Positions 34,667 to 43,071 of a stretch of DNA of 50,707 nucleotides are shown here, piece after piece; the stretch's first letter is position 1, and the number at the start of each line of letters is the position of its first letter. The DNA comes from Rhodospirillaceae bacterium. GTDB taxonomy: Bacteria > Pseudomonadota > Alphaproteobacteria > Rhodospirillales > Rhodospirillaceae. Below the pieces are notes generated by a model. It made no database searches and was not told the origin of the DNA. It saw nothing but the letters and a program-made list of their open reading frames with translations. Position numbers and translations under genes: made by a program. Location of the stretch: contig CANJSF010000024.1 in assembly GCA_947476925.1 (NCBI GenBank), positions 1 to 50,707 of the forward strand. Reading direction: 5' to 3'.

Positions 34667-35743
34667 CTAAGACGCCAGCGCAAAGGGCTCTAGGCCAGAC
34701 AGACGCATCTTTTTGGGCACCGTCGGGATGCTGCGGGGTTTCAGGCCCTGGACCGACTGAGCGATGGAGCGGATATGATCGGGCGTCGTGCCGCAGCAGC
34801 CGCCGACAATATTCACCAGGCCATCTTTGGCCCAGGCACTTAAGTGCCCGGCTGTTTGAACGGGCGTCTCGTCGTACTCGCCAAAGGCGTTGGGCAGGCC
34901 CGCATTCGGGTAGGCCGAAATGTAAACATCCGCCACCCGCGACACCTCGGAGATATAGGGGCGCATTTGCGCTGCACCCAACGCGCAATTAAAGCCAATG
35001 GACAGCGGCTTTACATGGCGCAGCGAGTTCCAAAACGCTTCGGCGGTTTGACCCGACAGAGTGCGGCCCGATTGGTCAGTGATGGTGCCTGAAATCATCA
35101 CCGGCAGCGTTTCGCCCAGGTCATCGAAGGTTTCTTCGATGGCGAGGATGGCGGCCTTCGCGTTGAGCGTGTCAAAGATTGTCTCAACGAGAAACAGATC
35201 AACACCGCCTTCAATCAGGGCTTGGGCTTCTTCTTTGTAGGCAGCTTTCAGCTGGTCAAATGTCACGTTTCGAAAGCCGGGGTCATTCACATCGGGGGAA
35301 ATCGACGCGGTGCGATTGGTCGGACCGAAAGCTCCGGCAACCCAACGGGGTTTGGCCGGGTTTTTTGAAGTGAATTCATCGGCTGCGGCACGTGCAAGCT
35401 TGGCGCCTTCAAGATTGATATCGCGCGCAGCGTCTTCCAACGCATAATCAGCTTGAGCGATGCGAGTGGCTGAAAACGTATTGGTCTCGATGATATCGGC
35501 CCCGGCATCTAGGTAGGCGCGTTCGATCGACCCGATCACATCGGGTCGCGTGATATTAAGAAGGTCATTATTGCCCTTCACTTCTTTGGCGTGGTTCGCA
35601 AAACGCGTGCCGCGAAAATCGGCTTCTGTCAGAGCGGGCGTGTGTCGTTGGATCATGGTGCCCATAGCCCCATCGAGCACCAAAATGCGGTGCTTTAATG
35701 CCTCGTGCAAGGCTGCAATACGGGCGGCGCGGGCGGCAGGCAT
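34667..35743 (-). CDS. Methionine synthase, homocysteine-binding subunit
   Basis: This 358-residue homocysteine S-methyltransferase domain has [11 protein letters not shown] at the start and the zinc site formed by the Cys in GFNCALGA and the pair in [13 protein letters not shown]. It forms the first MetH module as a free protein, 74 bases before the second. Both parts are needed to methylate homocysteine to methionine. Split MetH is known in alphaproteobacteria, so this is not damage. No cobalamin or SAM riboswitch is evident in the short upstream gap; an AT-rich TATATATA lies there and may be a -10 region. Confidence 0.92.
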   Translation of the reverse strand: MPAARAARIAALHEALKHRILVLDGAMGTMIQRHTPALTEADFRGTRFANHAKEVKGNNDLLNITRPDVIGSIERAYLDAGADIIETNTFSATRIAQADYALEDAARDINLEGAKLARAAADEFTSKNPAKPRWVAGAFGPTNRTASISPDVNDPGFRNVTFDQLKAAYKEEAQALIEGGVDLFLVETIFDTLNAKAAILAIEETFDDLGETLPVMISGTITDQSGRTLSGQTAEAFWNSLRHVKPLSIGFNCALGAAQMRPYISEVSRVADVYISAYPNAGLPNAFGEYDETPVQTAGHLSAWAKDGLVNIVGGCCGTTPDHIRSIAQSVQGLKPRSIPTVPKKMRLSGLEPFALAS

Positions 35744-35807
35744 AGCAGGGCTCCGATTTCAAACGAGCCCCTTATATATAGTGGGTCAGTTGATTCGTCG
35801 ATGGGGG

Positions 35808-36218
35808 CTAGTGGTCACGAACCCGTTCGGTGAGGGACACGATTCGCCGACAGAATTGACTCATGATATAGCGCGTGAGCAGATCGACTTTGAGAAGGTG
35901 ATCTTCAAACGCGACGCGCTCGATCACCAACAACTCGCATCCTTTGTCGGACATCGTCGTGGCGGTGCGCACGCACTCTTTCGTTAAGAGAGCGATTTCG
36001 CCAAACATATCGCCAGCGGTCATGGTGGTCAGTGCGACAAACTCGCCGTCAGCGCGTTGCGAAGCCACTTACACTTCGCCCTTCATAATGATGTAGGCGC
36101 TGTCGCCGGGTTGGCCTTCGAGGAAAATGAAATCACCAGGCGCGATGGTGCGCGTCGCAAACCCACCGCCGACGCTAGGAATATCCATTGCTAAAAAGCC
36201 GCTGAGATCAGAATCCAC
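35808..36218 (-). pseudogene. Cyclic nucleotide-binding protein interrupted by an in-frame stop
   Basis: Starting at GTG 36218 behind GGGAGG, the frame reads a Crp-like beta-roll (FATRTIAPGDFIFLEGQPGD, then SAYIIMKGEV). It meets TAA at 36069-36071 and continues in frame (QRADGEFVALTTMTAGDMFG, then EIALLTKECVRTATTMSD) to 35808. The joined length of about 136 residues is a single cNMP-binding domain without a DNA-binding tail. GDMFGEIALL is the phosphate-binding cassette with its Glu, and the later RTAT supplies the Arg. A sequencing error or a recent nonsense mutation would both explain it. Confidence 0.8.
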
Positions 36219-36379
36219 GGTCAACCCTCCCGGTTAGGTGCGAAAGTATACCCAACATAGCCGTGTGAGAAAGCCCGAACTATCGTCAAGAATGAAAAGA
36301 GCGATGCTCGCCAGGGCTAGTTTCGTCGTGCTAATTTCTGCCGTCCTCGTTCGCTGGCCCTTATTGTACCGGATCTCAC

Positions 36380-36994
36380 ATGCCTCAACCCAAACATGTC
36401 ATGGCTTTGCCCGCGCCCACAGATCGGGCGCTCGAGCGCACGCTCGAGCCGGGCATGAAGAAGTACTTCAATATCTGCCGCGAAAAACTGGGCATGCTTC
36501 CAAATGTGCTACGAAGCTATGCGTTTCGCCCTAAGAAGCTGAATAACTTCGTGAACACCTACAACGAGTTGATGTTAGGTGACAGCGGGTTGACCAAGCT
36601 TGAGCGTGAAATGATTGCTGTGGTCGTGTCATCGACAAACCACTGTTACTATTGCTTGGTGGCACATGGGCAAGCGGTGCGCGAGATGTCAGGCGACCCG
36701 GAGTTAGGTGAAATGCTGGCGTTTAACTATCGCGTGGCAGAATTGACGCCTCGTCATCGGACAATGCTCGATTTTGCATACAAGCTGACCACTGTCCCAG
36801 CGACAATGACGGGCGCTGATCGCGAATCGTTGCGAGAGGTTGGATTTTCGAACGAAGATATTTTCGACATCGCCGACACCGTGGGCTTTTACAATATGTC
36901 TAATCGTGTGGCGATCGCCTTGGATATGATGCCTAATCCCGAGTATCACGCTCGCAGTCGAACGGCTGTCGAAAAACCCAAGAAAAAGAAATAG
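36380..36994 (+). CDS. Peroxidase-related AhpD/carboxymuconolactone decarboxylase-like protein
   Basis: This 204-residue protein has the AhpD redox centre STNHCYYCLVAH (C89, C92, H96) and the helix pattern of the peroxidase-related family. It would reduce peroxides using the CxxC pair, or act as a related redox protein. A Lys-rich tail (EKPKKKK) closes it. The next gene, an aldehyde dehydrogenase, starts seven bases on, so the two form an operon that may handle reactive carbonyl or peroxide stress. Confidence 0.85.
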   Translation: MPQPKHVMALPAPTDRALERTLEPGMKKYFNICREKLGMLPNVLRSYAFRPKKLNNFVNTYNELMLGDSGLTKLEREMIAVVVSSTNHCYYCLVAHGQAVREMSGDPELGEMLAFNYRVAELTPRHRTMLDFAYKLTTVPATMTGADRESLREVGFSNEDIFDIADTVGFYNMSNRVAIALDMMPNPEYHARSRTAVEKPKKKK

Positions 36995-37001
36995 GCGCCC
37001 A

Positions 37002-38468
37002 ATGTTAAAGCTTCACGACGCCACGCTGCTAAAATCACACGCCTACATTGATGGTGCCTGGGTTGGCGCTGACAACGCTCAGACATTTCCGGTCCGCAAT
37101 CCTGCGACAGGGATGGAGATCACCACAGTGCCGGAGATGGGCACGGCCGAAACGCGCCGAGCCATCGCTGCGGCTAATGCTGCTTGGCCTGCATGGCGGG
37201 CTAAAACAGCAAAGGACCGCGCAGTCTTGTTAAAACGCTGGGTCGACCTGATGATGGCGGCGCAAGATGACTTGGCGGTGATTATGACAGCCGAGCAGGG
37301 TAAGCCATTAAAAGAATCCAAGGGCGAAGTTGCATATGGCTCAAGTTTTTTTGAATGGTTCGCCGAAGAAGGCAAGCGCATCTACGGCGATGTGATTCCA
37401 ACCTTTAAGTCAGGCACGCGTATCGTGGTGCTCAAACAGCCCGTGGGCGTTGTTGGCGCGGTGACGCCGTGGAATTTTCCGAATGCCATGATTGCCCGCA
37501 AAGCGGCGCCGGCACTGGCAGCGGGGTGCACCATTGTGATTAAGCCCGCTGATCTAACGCCATTGTCGGCGCTGGCAATGGTTGAATTGGCCGCACGTGC
37601 GGGTATTCCCAAGGGAGTGATCAATATTGTCACCGGTCGCGATGCACCGGCGATTGGCAAAGAACTCACCACCAATCCGGTCGTCCGCAAGTTCACATTC
37701 ACGGGCTCAACTCCCGTTGGCAAAATTCTTATGCGCCAATGTGCCGACACTGTCAAAAAGATGTCGATGGAGTTAGGCGGCAACGCGCCGTTCATCGTGT
37801 TCGACGATGCCGACTTGGACGCGGCCGTGATTGGCGCAATGGCGTCGAAGTATCGCAACACCGGGCAAACGTGCGTGTGCGCCAATCGATTTTTTGTTCA
37901 GGACGGTGTTTACGATGCCTTTGCTGCGAAGCTGGCCGCAGCTGTTAGCCAGCTAAAGGTAGGCAATGGTCTTGAGGGCGATACCGACCAGGGCCCGCTG
38001 ATTGATGCCAAAGCATTGAGCAAGGTCGAACGCTTGGTTGCCAATGCCACAAGCCATGGTGCCAAGGCGCTGCTCGGCGGTGTGCGTCATCCGTTAGGAG
38101 GTACATATTACACGCCGACGATTCTCACGGGCGTTACGACCACCATGGACATCGCGCGCGAAGAAATTTTCGGGCCCGTGGCACCGTTGTTTCGCTTCAA
38201 GACAGAAGCCGATGTGATCGCGCTGGCCAACAACACCGAAGCGGGTCTGGCCGCGTATTTTTATGCGCGCGACTTAGGGCGTGTGTGGCGCGTGTGCGAA
38301 GCTTTGGAGTACGGCATTGTTGGCGTGAACGAGGGAATTATTTCAACCGAGGTCGCGCCCTTTGGCGGTATCAAAGAATCGGGTCTTGGGCGCGAAGGCT
38401 CGAAGTATGGAATCGATGATTACCTCGAGACTAAATACGTACTCTTGGGAGGGTTGGGGGCGCCATAA
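37002..38468 (+). CDS. gabD: Succinate-semialdehyde dehydrogenase, NAD(P)-dependent
   Basis: This 488-residue aldehyde dehydrogenase has VTPWNFPNAMIARKAAPALA (cofactor entry), FTGSTPVGK, MELGGNAPFIVF with the general-base Glu, and catalytic C291 in GQTCVCANR. Length and the FEWFAEEGKRIYGDVIP stretch fit GabD-type enzymes, which oxidise succinate semialdehyde to succinate in GABA breakdown. No GABA transaminase lies nearby, so another semialdehyde is possible. It follows an AhpD-like gene within seven bases. Confidence 0.88.
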   Translation: MLKLHDATLLKSHAYIDGAWVGADNAQTFPVRNPATGMEITTVPEMGTAETRRAIAAANAAWPAWRAKTAKDRAVLLKRWVDLMMAAQDDLAVIMTAEQGKPLKESKGEVAYGSSFFEWFAEEGKRIYGDVIPTFKSGTRIVVLKQPVGVVGAVTPWNFPNAMIARKAAPALAAGCTIVIKPADLTPLSALAMVELAARAGIPKGVINIVTGRDAPAIGKELTTNPVVRKFTFTGSTPVGKILMRQCADTVKKMSMELGGNAPFIVFDDADLDAAVIGAMASKYRNTGQTCVCANRFFVQDGVYDAFAAKLAAAVSQLKVGNGLEGDTDQGPLIDAKALSKVERLVANATSHGAKALLGGVRHPLGGTYYTPTILTGVTTTMDIAREEIFGPVAPLFRFKTEADVIALANNTEAGLAAYFYARDLGRVWRVCEALEYGIVGVNEGIISTEVAPFGGIKESGLGREGSKYGIDDYLETKYVLLGGLGAP

Positions 38469-38644
38469 GCTAGGTCATGGTTCGGAGTCATGACTATATT
38501 TAACACATATTAGTTATATATTTCAGACCCTTATCGGGGTTTGCGAGAGCCTATTTTCGGTTGCGTCCGGACGTAAAAAACCGTATAAAGGCTTAGCGCA
38601 GAATGTGCGCTGAATTTTTTCGTCGCTCAGAAAGGGCTGTCGAA

Positions 38645-39643
38645 ATGACTGAATTGGTCACAATCAATGCCGCGCGTGAAGCGCAGCAGTTGGCTATTCT
38701 GGCCCAGCGGCCAAGTGCCACCCCCGGCGAACACAAGCAACACAACGCGATTCAAATTACCCAGGCTGGCGTGCAGCCTGATGCGCGTCGTGCGGCACAA
38801 GGTGCTGAAGCTGGTGCTCAGGGCAATTCACAGCAAGATCCCTCACGCAACAACGACCGAAATGATTCAGGTCTCACCGGGCCGTCGCGGCCCGTGGTTC
38901 AAGTTGCGGCATTCGATTCGGGCCCCGAGAAGACACGCCCCACAGCGACGCCTGATCTTTTCCCCTCAGCGCCAGTTGCGACTGGAAAATCATCAGTCGG
39001 CCCGGCCAATAGCCTCGCCACCAGTCCCATTGTCGATGGTCAGACGCAGGCCGAAGTTGACGTGGCTATTGCTCAGCGGGCGTTGCAAACACCCGCCTTC
39101 GAGCGCCTCTCGTCCAGCGATACTAGCGCTCGTAATATTCGGCTTGAAGCCGCCGCGCGTGCGGTACGTGCCGATGCCTCGATTGCAATTTTTGGGTATG
39201 CGCCGACACCTAATCAGTCGCCGGAAGCTGAATTACAGAAATTCTCGGACAAAGCCGCTGCCGCACAAGGCACGTTTGCCGGCGATTCTCCGGTCGATAA
39301 AAAATTCTATGGCCAGGGCGTAGAAGCCGTGGTTGGCCAGTTCGCCGGCCCCGAACAACCGCAAAAGTATGCCGACAAGGCCGCCGCAACCGATACGCCG
39401 GTGTCGTTCGAAGACGGTTCGGGCCAGGCGAAGTTTGCTGACAAGGTTGCGCAAACCGACACCAACTTTGCTGGAGGTCAGCAACAAGACCAGCAGAAAT
39501 CTTACTTTGATCGTGCGCAAGAAGCGACGACCGCTGCCGCCTCAATTGATCCCAACAAAGCACGCCCTGAGTTAAGCCTTTATGGCGCGGTACCGTCACC
39601 GACGCCATCAACTGTCGCAACCCCAGTGCAAGTCACAGCATAA
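38645..39643 (+). CDS. Low-complexity protein with C-terminal KxxDKAA repeats
   Basis: This 332-residue protein is rich in Ala, Gln, Ser, Asp and Pro and predicted to be largely disordered. The C-terminal part repeats a short unit: KFSDKAAAAQGTFAG, KYADKAAATDTPVSF, KFADKVAQTDTNFAG, then SYFDRAQEATTAA. There is no signal peptide or membrane segment. A strong terminator follows. I know of no family; the N-terminus (TINAAREAQQLAILAQRPSA) is reminiscent of flagellin-like or coiled surface proteins only in composition. Confidence 0.6.
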   Translation: MTELVTINAAREAQQLAILAQRPSATPGEHKQHNAIQITQAGVQPDARRAAQGAEAGAQGNSQQDPSRNNDRNDSGLTGPSRPVVQVAAFDSGPEKTRPTATPDLFPSAPVATGKSSVGPANSLATSPIVDGQTQAEVDVAIAQRALQTPAFERLSSSDTSARNIRLEAAARAVRADASIAIFGYAPTPNQSPEAELQKFSDKAAAAQGTFAGDSPVDKKFYGQGVEAVVGQFAGPEQPQKYADKAAATDTPVSFEDGSGQAKFADKVAQTDTNFAGGQQQDQQKSYFDRAQEATTAAASIDPNKARPELSLYGAVPSPTPSTVATPVQVTA

Positions 39644-39671
39644 AACACCATCTCCATGGTTGCTCAATTGA

Positions 39672-39700
39672 GGGCTCGGCATATATGTCGGGCCCTTTTT
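39672..39700 (+). terminator. Intrinsic terminator
   Basis: GGGCTCGGCATA pairs with TATGTCGGGCCC (12 bp with two G-T) and is followed by TTTTT. It lies 28 bases after the repeat-protein stop and isolates it from the ABC gene. Confidence 0.85.
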
Positions 39701-39811
39701 GTTTCGGGTTTTTGCTGACCAGCGGCCGGGTTTGATTTTCTCATTCAAACAGGGCGCAAAAGGGTCTAGGACCATGACATATCGTCTTATCAATCAGTCC
39801 TGGGGGCGCAC

Positions 39812-41671
39812 GTGAGACCCACAGCTTTTTCGCCGGAAAGCGCCGAAACCAAACGCCGTCGCACTGACTGGCAGGTGATCAAAACGCTGTTGCCGTTTTT
39901 GTGGCCGGCGCGAGACGTTGCGGAAAGCGGCGATATCCGTATGCGCGTGGTTGTCGCCATGGTCTGCATCGGGCTGGCAAAGTGGGCCACAGTCATTACG
40001 CCGCTGTATTTGCAGCAAGCCGTCGATGCGTTAGCACCCCAAGACGTCAAGCTGATTCCGTTGTTTGCGATTCTGGCGTATGGCGCTGCTCGATTTTTAG
40101 GCCTCGCATTTGCTCAGGTGCGTGATGCCGTGTTTGCCAAGGTAGGGGTGCGAGCGGTGCGCCGCTCGGCCGGAGCGATCTTGGCTCACTTACATACCTT
40201 ATCGCTGAAATTTCACCTCGACCGCCGTACAGGCGCTCTGTCGCGCACCATCGAACGCGGGATTGTCGCCATTGAAAGCTTGGTGTCGATTTCACTGTTC
40301 AACGTGGTACCGACGATTTTGGAAGTCGTATTGGTCGGCGCGATTTTGTGGAAAGTGTTTAACGGCATGTTTGCCGCGATCACTGTTGTTACAGTGGTTA
40401 TCTACGTGGCGTTTACCATTTTGACCACCGAGTGGCGCATGAAGTTCCGGCGCGAATCAAACGCGCTCGATAGCAGGGCGAATACACGTGCCATCGATAG
40501 CCTGCTGAATTACGAGACGGTCAAAACATTCGGCAACGAGGCCATGGAAATCGCCGAGTATGATCGCGTGATGAGTCAGTACGAGAAGGCGGCCGTTCGC
40601 AATCAGTCGTCTTTGGCTATTTTGAACGTTGGTCAATCGCTGATTATCTCGGCCGGCGTGGTTGTGCTGATGGTATTGGCCGCAATGGAGAACGTTGCTG
40701 GTCGCATGACGGTTGGTGAGTTCACGGCGGTGAACGTCTTTATGTTGCAACTCGCACAACCACTGAATTTTTTCGGTTTCGTCTATCGCAACATTAAGCA
40801 GGCTTTGGTTGATTTGGAGAAGATGTTTGAGCTTCTCGACGTCACGCCAGAAGTTGTCGACAAGCCCAACGCCAAGCCCGTGACCGTGACCGGAGGCGAG
40901 GTGCGGTTCGAGGAGGTTAGCTTCTCGTACGATGAGCGCCGTCCGATTTTGAAAAACGTGTCGTTCACGGTCGCGCCCGGGCAAATGGTGGCGCTGGTGG
41001 GGGCGACGGGGTCGGGCAAATCGACCATCGGTCGACTATTGTTTCGCTATTACGACGTGAGTGCCGGCCGCATTTTGATTGACGGGCAAGACTTGCGCGA
41101 TGTGCAACAGCAAAGCGTCCGCAAAGCCGTAGGTATTGTGCCGCAAGACACCGTGTTGTTTAATGACACGATTGGCTACAATCTTACTTACGCTAAGCTT
41201 GGCTCAAGCCAAGAGGACATTGAAAAGGCCGCTGACTTGGCCCACATCGGCGCATTCATCAAGACATTGCCAGATGGCTACAAAACCATGGTGGGCGAGC
41301 GTGGTTTGAAGTTGTCGGGCGGCGAAAAACAGCGTGTTGCCATCGCCCGCGTGATCCTCAAAGCCTCGCCGATTTTGCTCTTTGACGAGGCAACGTCAGC
41401 ACTGGACACCCATACCGAAAAAGAAATTCAGGCCAACTTGCGCGAAGTGGCCACGGGCCGAACAACCCTCGTGATTGCGCACCGCTTATCAACAATTGTT
41501 GATGCCGATCAAATCTTGGTGCTGGATAAAGGCAGCATTGTCGAGCGCGGTACGTTTGCAGATTTGATGACGCAAAATGGGCTGTTTGCCGCGGCATGGA
41601 ACAAACAGCAACGCTCGCTAGCAGTTGCCGATGAAATCGTGAAAGATGTATTTGCTACGGCCGCAGAGTAA
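39812..41671 (+). CDS. Atm1/HMT1-type ABC exporter (fused permease and ATPase)
   Basis: This 619-residue half-transporter has six hydrophobic spans in residues 40-310. The ATPase has Walker A GATGSGKST, signature LSGGEKQR and Walker B ILLFDEATSALD, plus the H-loop in VIAHRLSTI. The start (LLPFLWP, then WATVITPLYLQQAVDAL) is typical of the mitochondrial Atm1 and heavy-metal exporter group, which moves glutathione-linked sulfur or metal compounds. It would work as a homodimer in the inner membrane. It starts with GTG behind GGGGG and is followed 21 bases on by a small gene. Confidence 0.88.
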   Translation: MRPTAFSPESAETKRRRTDWQVIKTLLPFLWPARDVAESGDIRMRVVVAMVCIGLAKWATVITPLYLQQAVDALAPQDVKLIPLFAILAYGAARFLGLAFAQVRDAVFAKVGVRAVRRSAGAILAHLHTLSLKFHLDRRTGALSRTIERGIVAIESLVSISLFNVVPTILEVVLVGAILWKVFNGMFAAITVVTVVIYVAFTILTTEWRMKFRRESNALDSRANTRAIDSLLNYETVKTFGNEAMEIAEYDRVMSQYEKAAVRNQSSLAILNVGQSLIISAGVVVLMVLAAMENVAGRMTVGEFTAVNVFMLQLAQPLNFFGFVYRNIKQALVDLEKMFELLDVTPEVVDKPNAKPVTVTGGEVRFEEVSFSYDERRPILKNVSFTVAPGQMVALVGATGSGKSTIGRLLFRYYDVSAGRILIDGQDLRDVQQQSVRKAVGIVPQDTVLFNDTIGYNLTYAKLGSSQEDIEKAADLAHIGAFIKTLPDGYKTMVGERGLKLSGGEKQRVAIARVILKASPILLFDEATSALDTHTEKEIQANLREVATGRTTLVIAHRLSTIVDADQILVLDKGSIVERGTFADLMTQNGLFAAAWNKQQRSLAVADEIVKDVFATAAE

Positions 41672-41692
41672 AATTTGTTGGGGGAATTGAGT

Positions 41693-42004
41693 ATGTCAGC
41701 CGAGAAAGTGACTAAAATGTCGACACGTCGCGCTAAAGGGGCGAACCCGCATTTTTTCGACGATCCAAACATTGATCGCCTGCTCACCATGGTGATGAAC
41801 ATGGCCGCTGAAATTTCTGTGTTGCGTGACCGGCTCGATACGCATGAGCAAGTTGCCGCCGCCAAGGGGGCCTATACGCCAGCGGATATCGAAGCCTTCG
41901 AGCCGTCAGATGAAGTGCGCGCCGCACGCGATGCTTGGCGAAACAAATTTCTCGATCGCCTGCTTACAACCATGGAGCAGGATTACGACAGGGGATTGGG
42001 TTAA
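41693..42004 (+). CDS. Small conserved alphaproteobacterial protein, unknown
   Basis: This 103-residue acidic helical protein has the blocks GANPHFFDDPNIDRLLTMVM, then NMAAEISVLRDRLDTHEQVA and DRLLTTMEQDYD. The pattern resembles a small family seen in sphingomonad-like genomes, probably a coiled-coil dimer. No function is known to me. I chose ATG 41693 because GGGGGAA lies just upstream. It follows the ABC exporter closely and may share its transcript; its stop abuts the Lrp gene. Confidence 0.65.
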   Translation: MSAEKVTKMSTRRAKGANPHFFDDPNIDRLLTMVMNMAAEISVLRDRLDTHEQVAAAKGAYTPADIEAFEPSDEVRAARDAWRNKFLDRLLTTMEQDYDRGLG

Positions 42005-42005
42005 C

Positions 42006-42479
42006 TCACCCCGCTAAATACTTCAGCGGCAAGGTGGTGGTGAACTTCATGTCCTCCATGGCGAAGGACGAACTGACATCGGTGAACTCGACCTTTTCAA
42101 TCAGCCGCTTATAAACGTCGTCGTATGCTTTGATGTCGGGCACGACCACACGCAGCAGATAATCGATCTCGCCGCTCAGGCGGTACGCTTCAACGATTTC
42201 TGGGATTGTTTCGACCGCGCGTTTGAATTCGCTCAGCCATTCTATGGCATGGCGTTTGGCTTTCACGGCGACGAAAACGGTAACGCCCACATTCAATTTA
42301 TGGCGATCAAGAAGCGCCACCCGTTTGCGAATGACGCCTTCTTCTTCTAACTTTTGGATGCGCCGCCAGCACGGAGTTGTCGACAAGCCCACCTTGGCTG
42401 CAATCTCGGCAACCGGAGTCAGGGCGTTTTCCTGCAAAATATCGAGGATCTTGCGATCTTTATCGTCGAGAGAAGTCAT
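42006..42479 (-). CDS. Lrp/AsnC family transcriptional regulator
   Basis: This 157-residue protein has an N-terminal winged helix (LDDKDRKILDILQENALTPV, then AEIAAKVGLSTTPCWRRIQK) and the RAM ligand-binding domain (VVPDIKAYDDVYKRLIEKVE). It is typical of one-component regulators that bind amino acids as octamers. The adjacent divergent gene (42635) shares a 155-base intergenic region, so either that gene or distant amino-acid genes may be the target. Confidence 0.92.
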   Translation of the reverse strand: MTSLDDKDRKILDILQENALTPVAEIAAKVGLSTTPCWRRIQKLEEEGVIRKRVALLDRHKLNVGVTVFVAVKAKRHAIEWLSEFKRAVETIPEIVEAYRLSGEIDYLLRVVVPDIKAYDDVYKRLIEKVEFTDVSSSFAMEDMKFTTTLPLKYLAG

Positions 42480-42634
42480 TTCTAATCAGGCTCCCAAATG
42501 CGGTAGCATTTTCTGATTATAGACCATTTTAGGTTATAGATTGCAAACATCTTTGCAATAGGAGGATTACGATAGCACCCGCAGAAGCACTGGCCTTCAT
42601 AATTTATCGCCAGTGCTAATGGAGGGCTCAGGCA

Positions 42635-42886
42635 ATGCTTCAGCGTTTGTTTATTGATCATCCCCGCTCGGTCGGCGAGAGCTATGGCCAGCATGCGACA
42701 TTTGCTATGGGCCTCGGGCTTCGCATGATTATGGCGGGTTTAGCATGCGTCATGCATGGCCTATTTCCGTTTCTTTTTGTCAAAACCGGTAGCCGTTGTA
42801 TCCGCGAATTGAACAATTGTTTGCAAGATCGCCAGCCACGCGACGTCTTAACAAAAACCATGACCCCTGCCGCACCTGCGGCGTAG
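42635..42886 (+). CDS. DUF6356-like small membrane protein
   Basis: This 83-residue protein starts RLFIDHPRSVGESYGQHATF, then has one hydrophobic hairpin (GLRMIMAGLACVMHGLFPFL) and ends KTGSRCIRELNN. The HPxSVGExYxxH start and GLACxxH motif match a small alphaproteobacterial family that I recall as DUF6356. It is probably an inner-membrane protein of unknown role. GGAGG lies upstream. Confidence 0.7.
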   Translation: MLQRLFIDHPRSVGESYGQHATFAMGLGLRMIMAGLACVMHGLFPFLFVKTGSRCIRELNNCLQDRQPRDVLTKTMTPAAPAA

Positions 42887-43071
42887 ATCAGCGCCGTCTT
42901 AAGGCTTGATACGTCAGCATAATTTCAGCTTCGCCCACTGGAACGATTTCTTAACGCTCCCACTTTATTGTGCGCAATTGGTCGCAGAAGGGTTGGAATA
43001 GCCATCCCCGGGCCAAACCCGTTTGGCATCAGGCCAGGCGGACTATAGGGAAGAGCGAGAGCGAGTCTGCC

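Noticed and set aside
34592-34988. 132-codon extension of the second MetH polypeptide
   Set aside because: It reads out of frame through the end of the homocysteine-subunit gene and has no similarity to MetH.
35744-35807. Riboswitch ahead of methionine synthase
   Set aside because: The gap is too short and shows no cobalamin-box or SAM-type pairing; only an AT-rich promoter-like stretch is visible.
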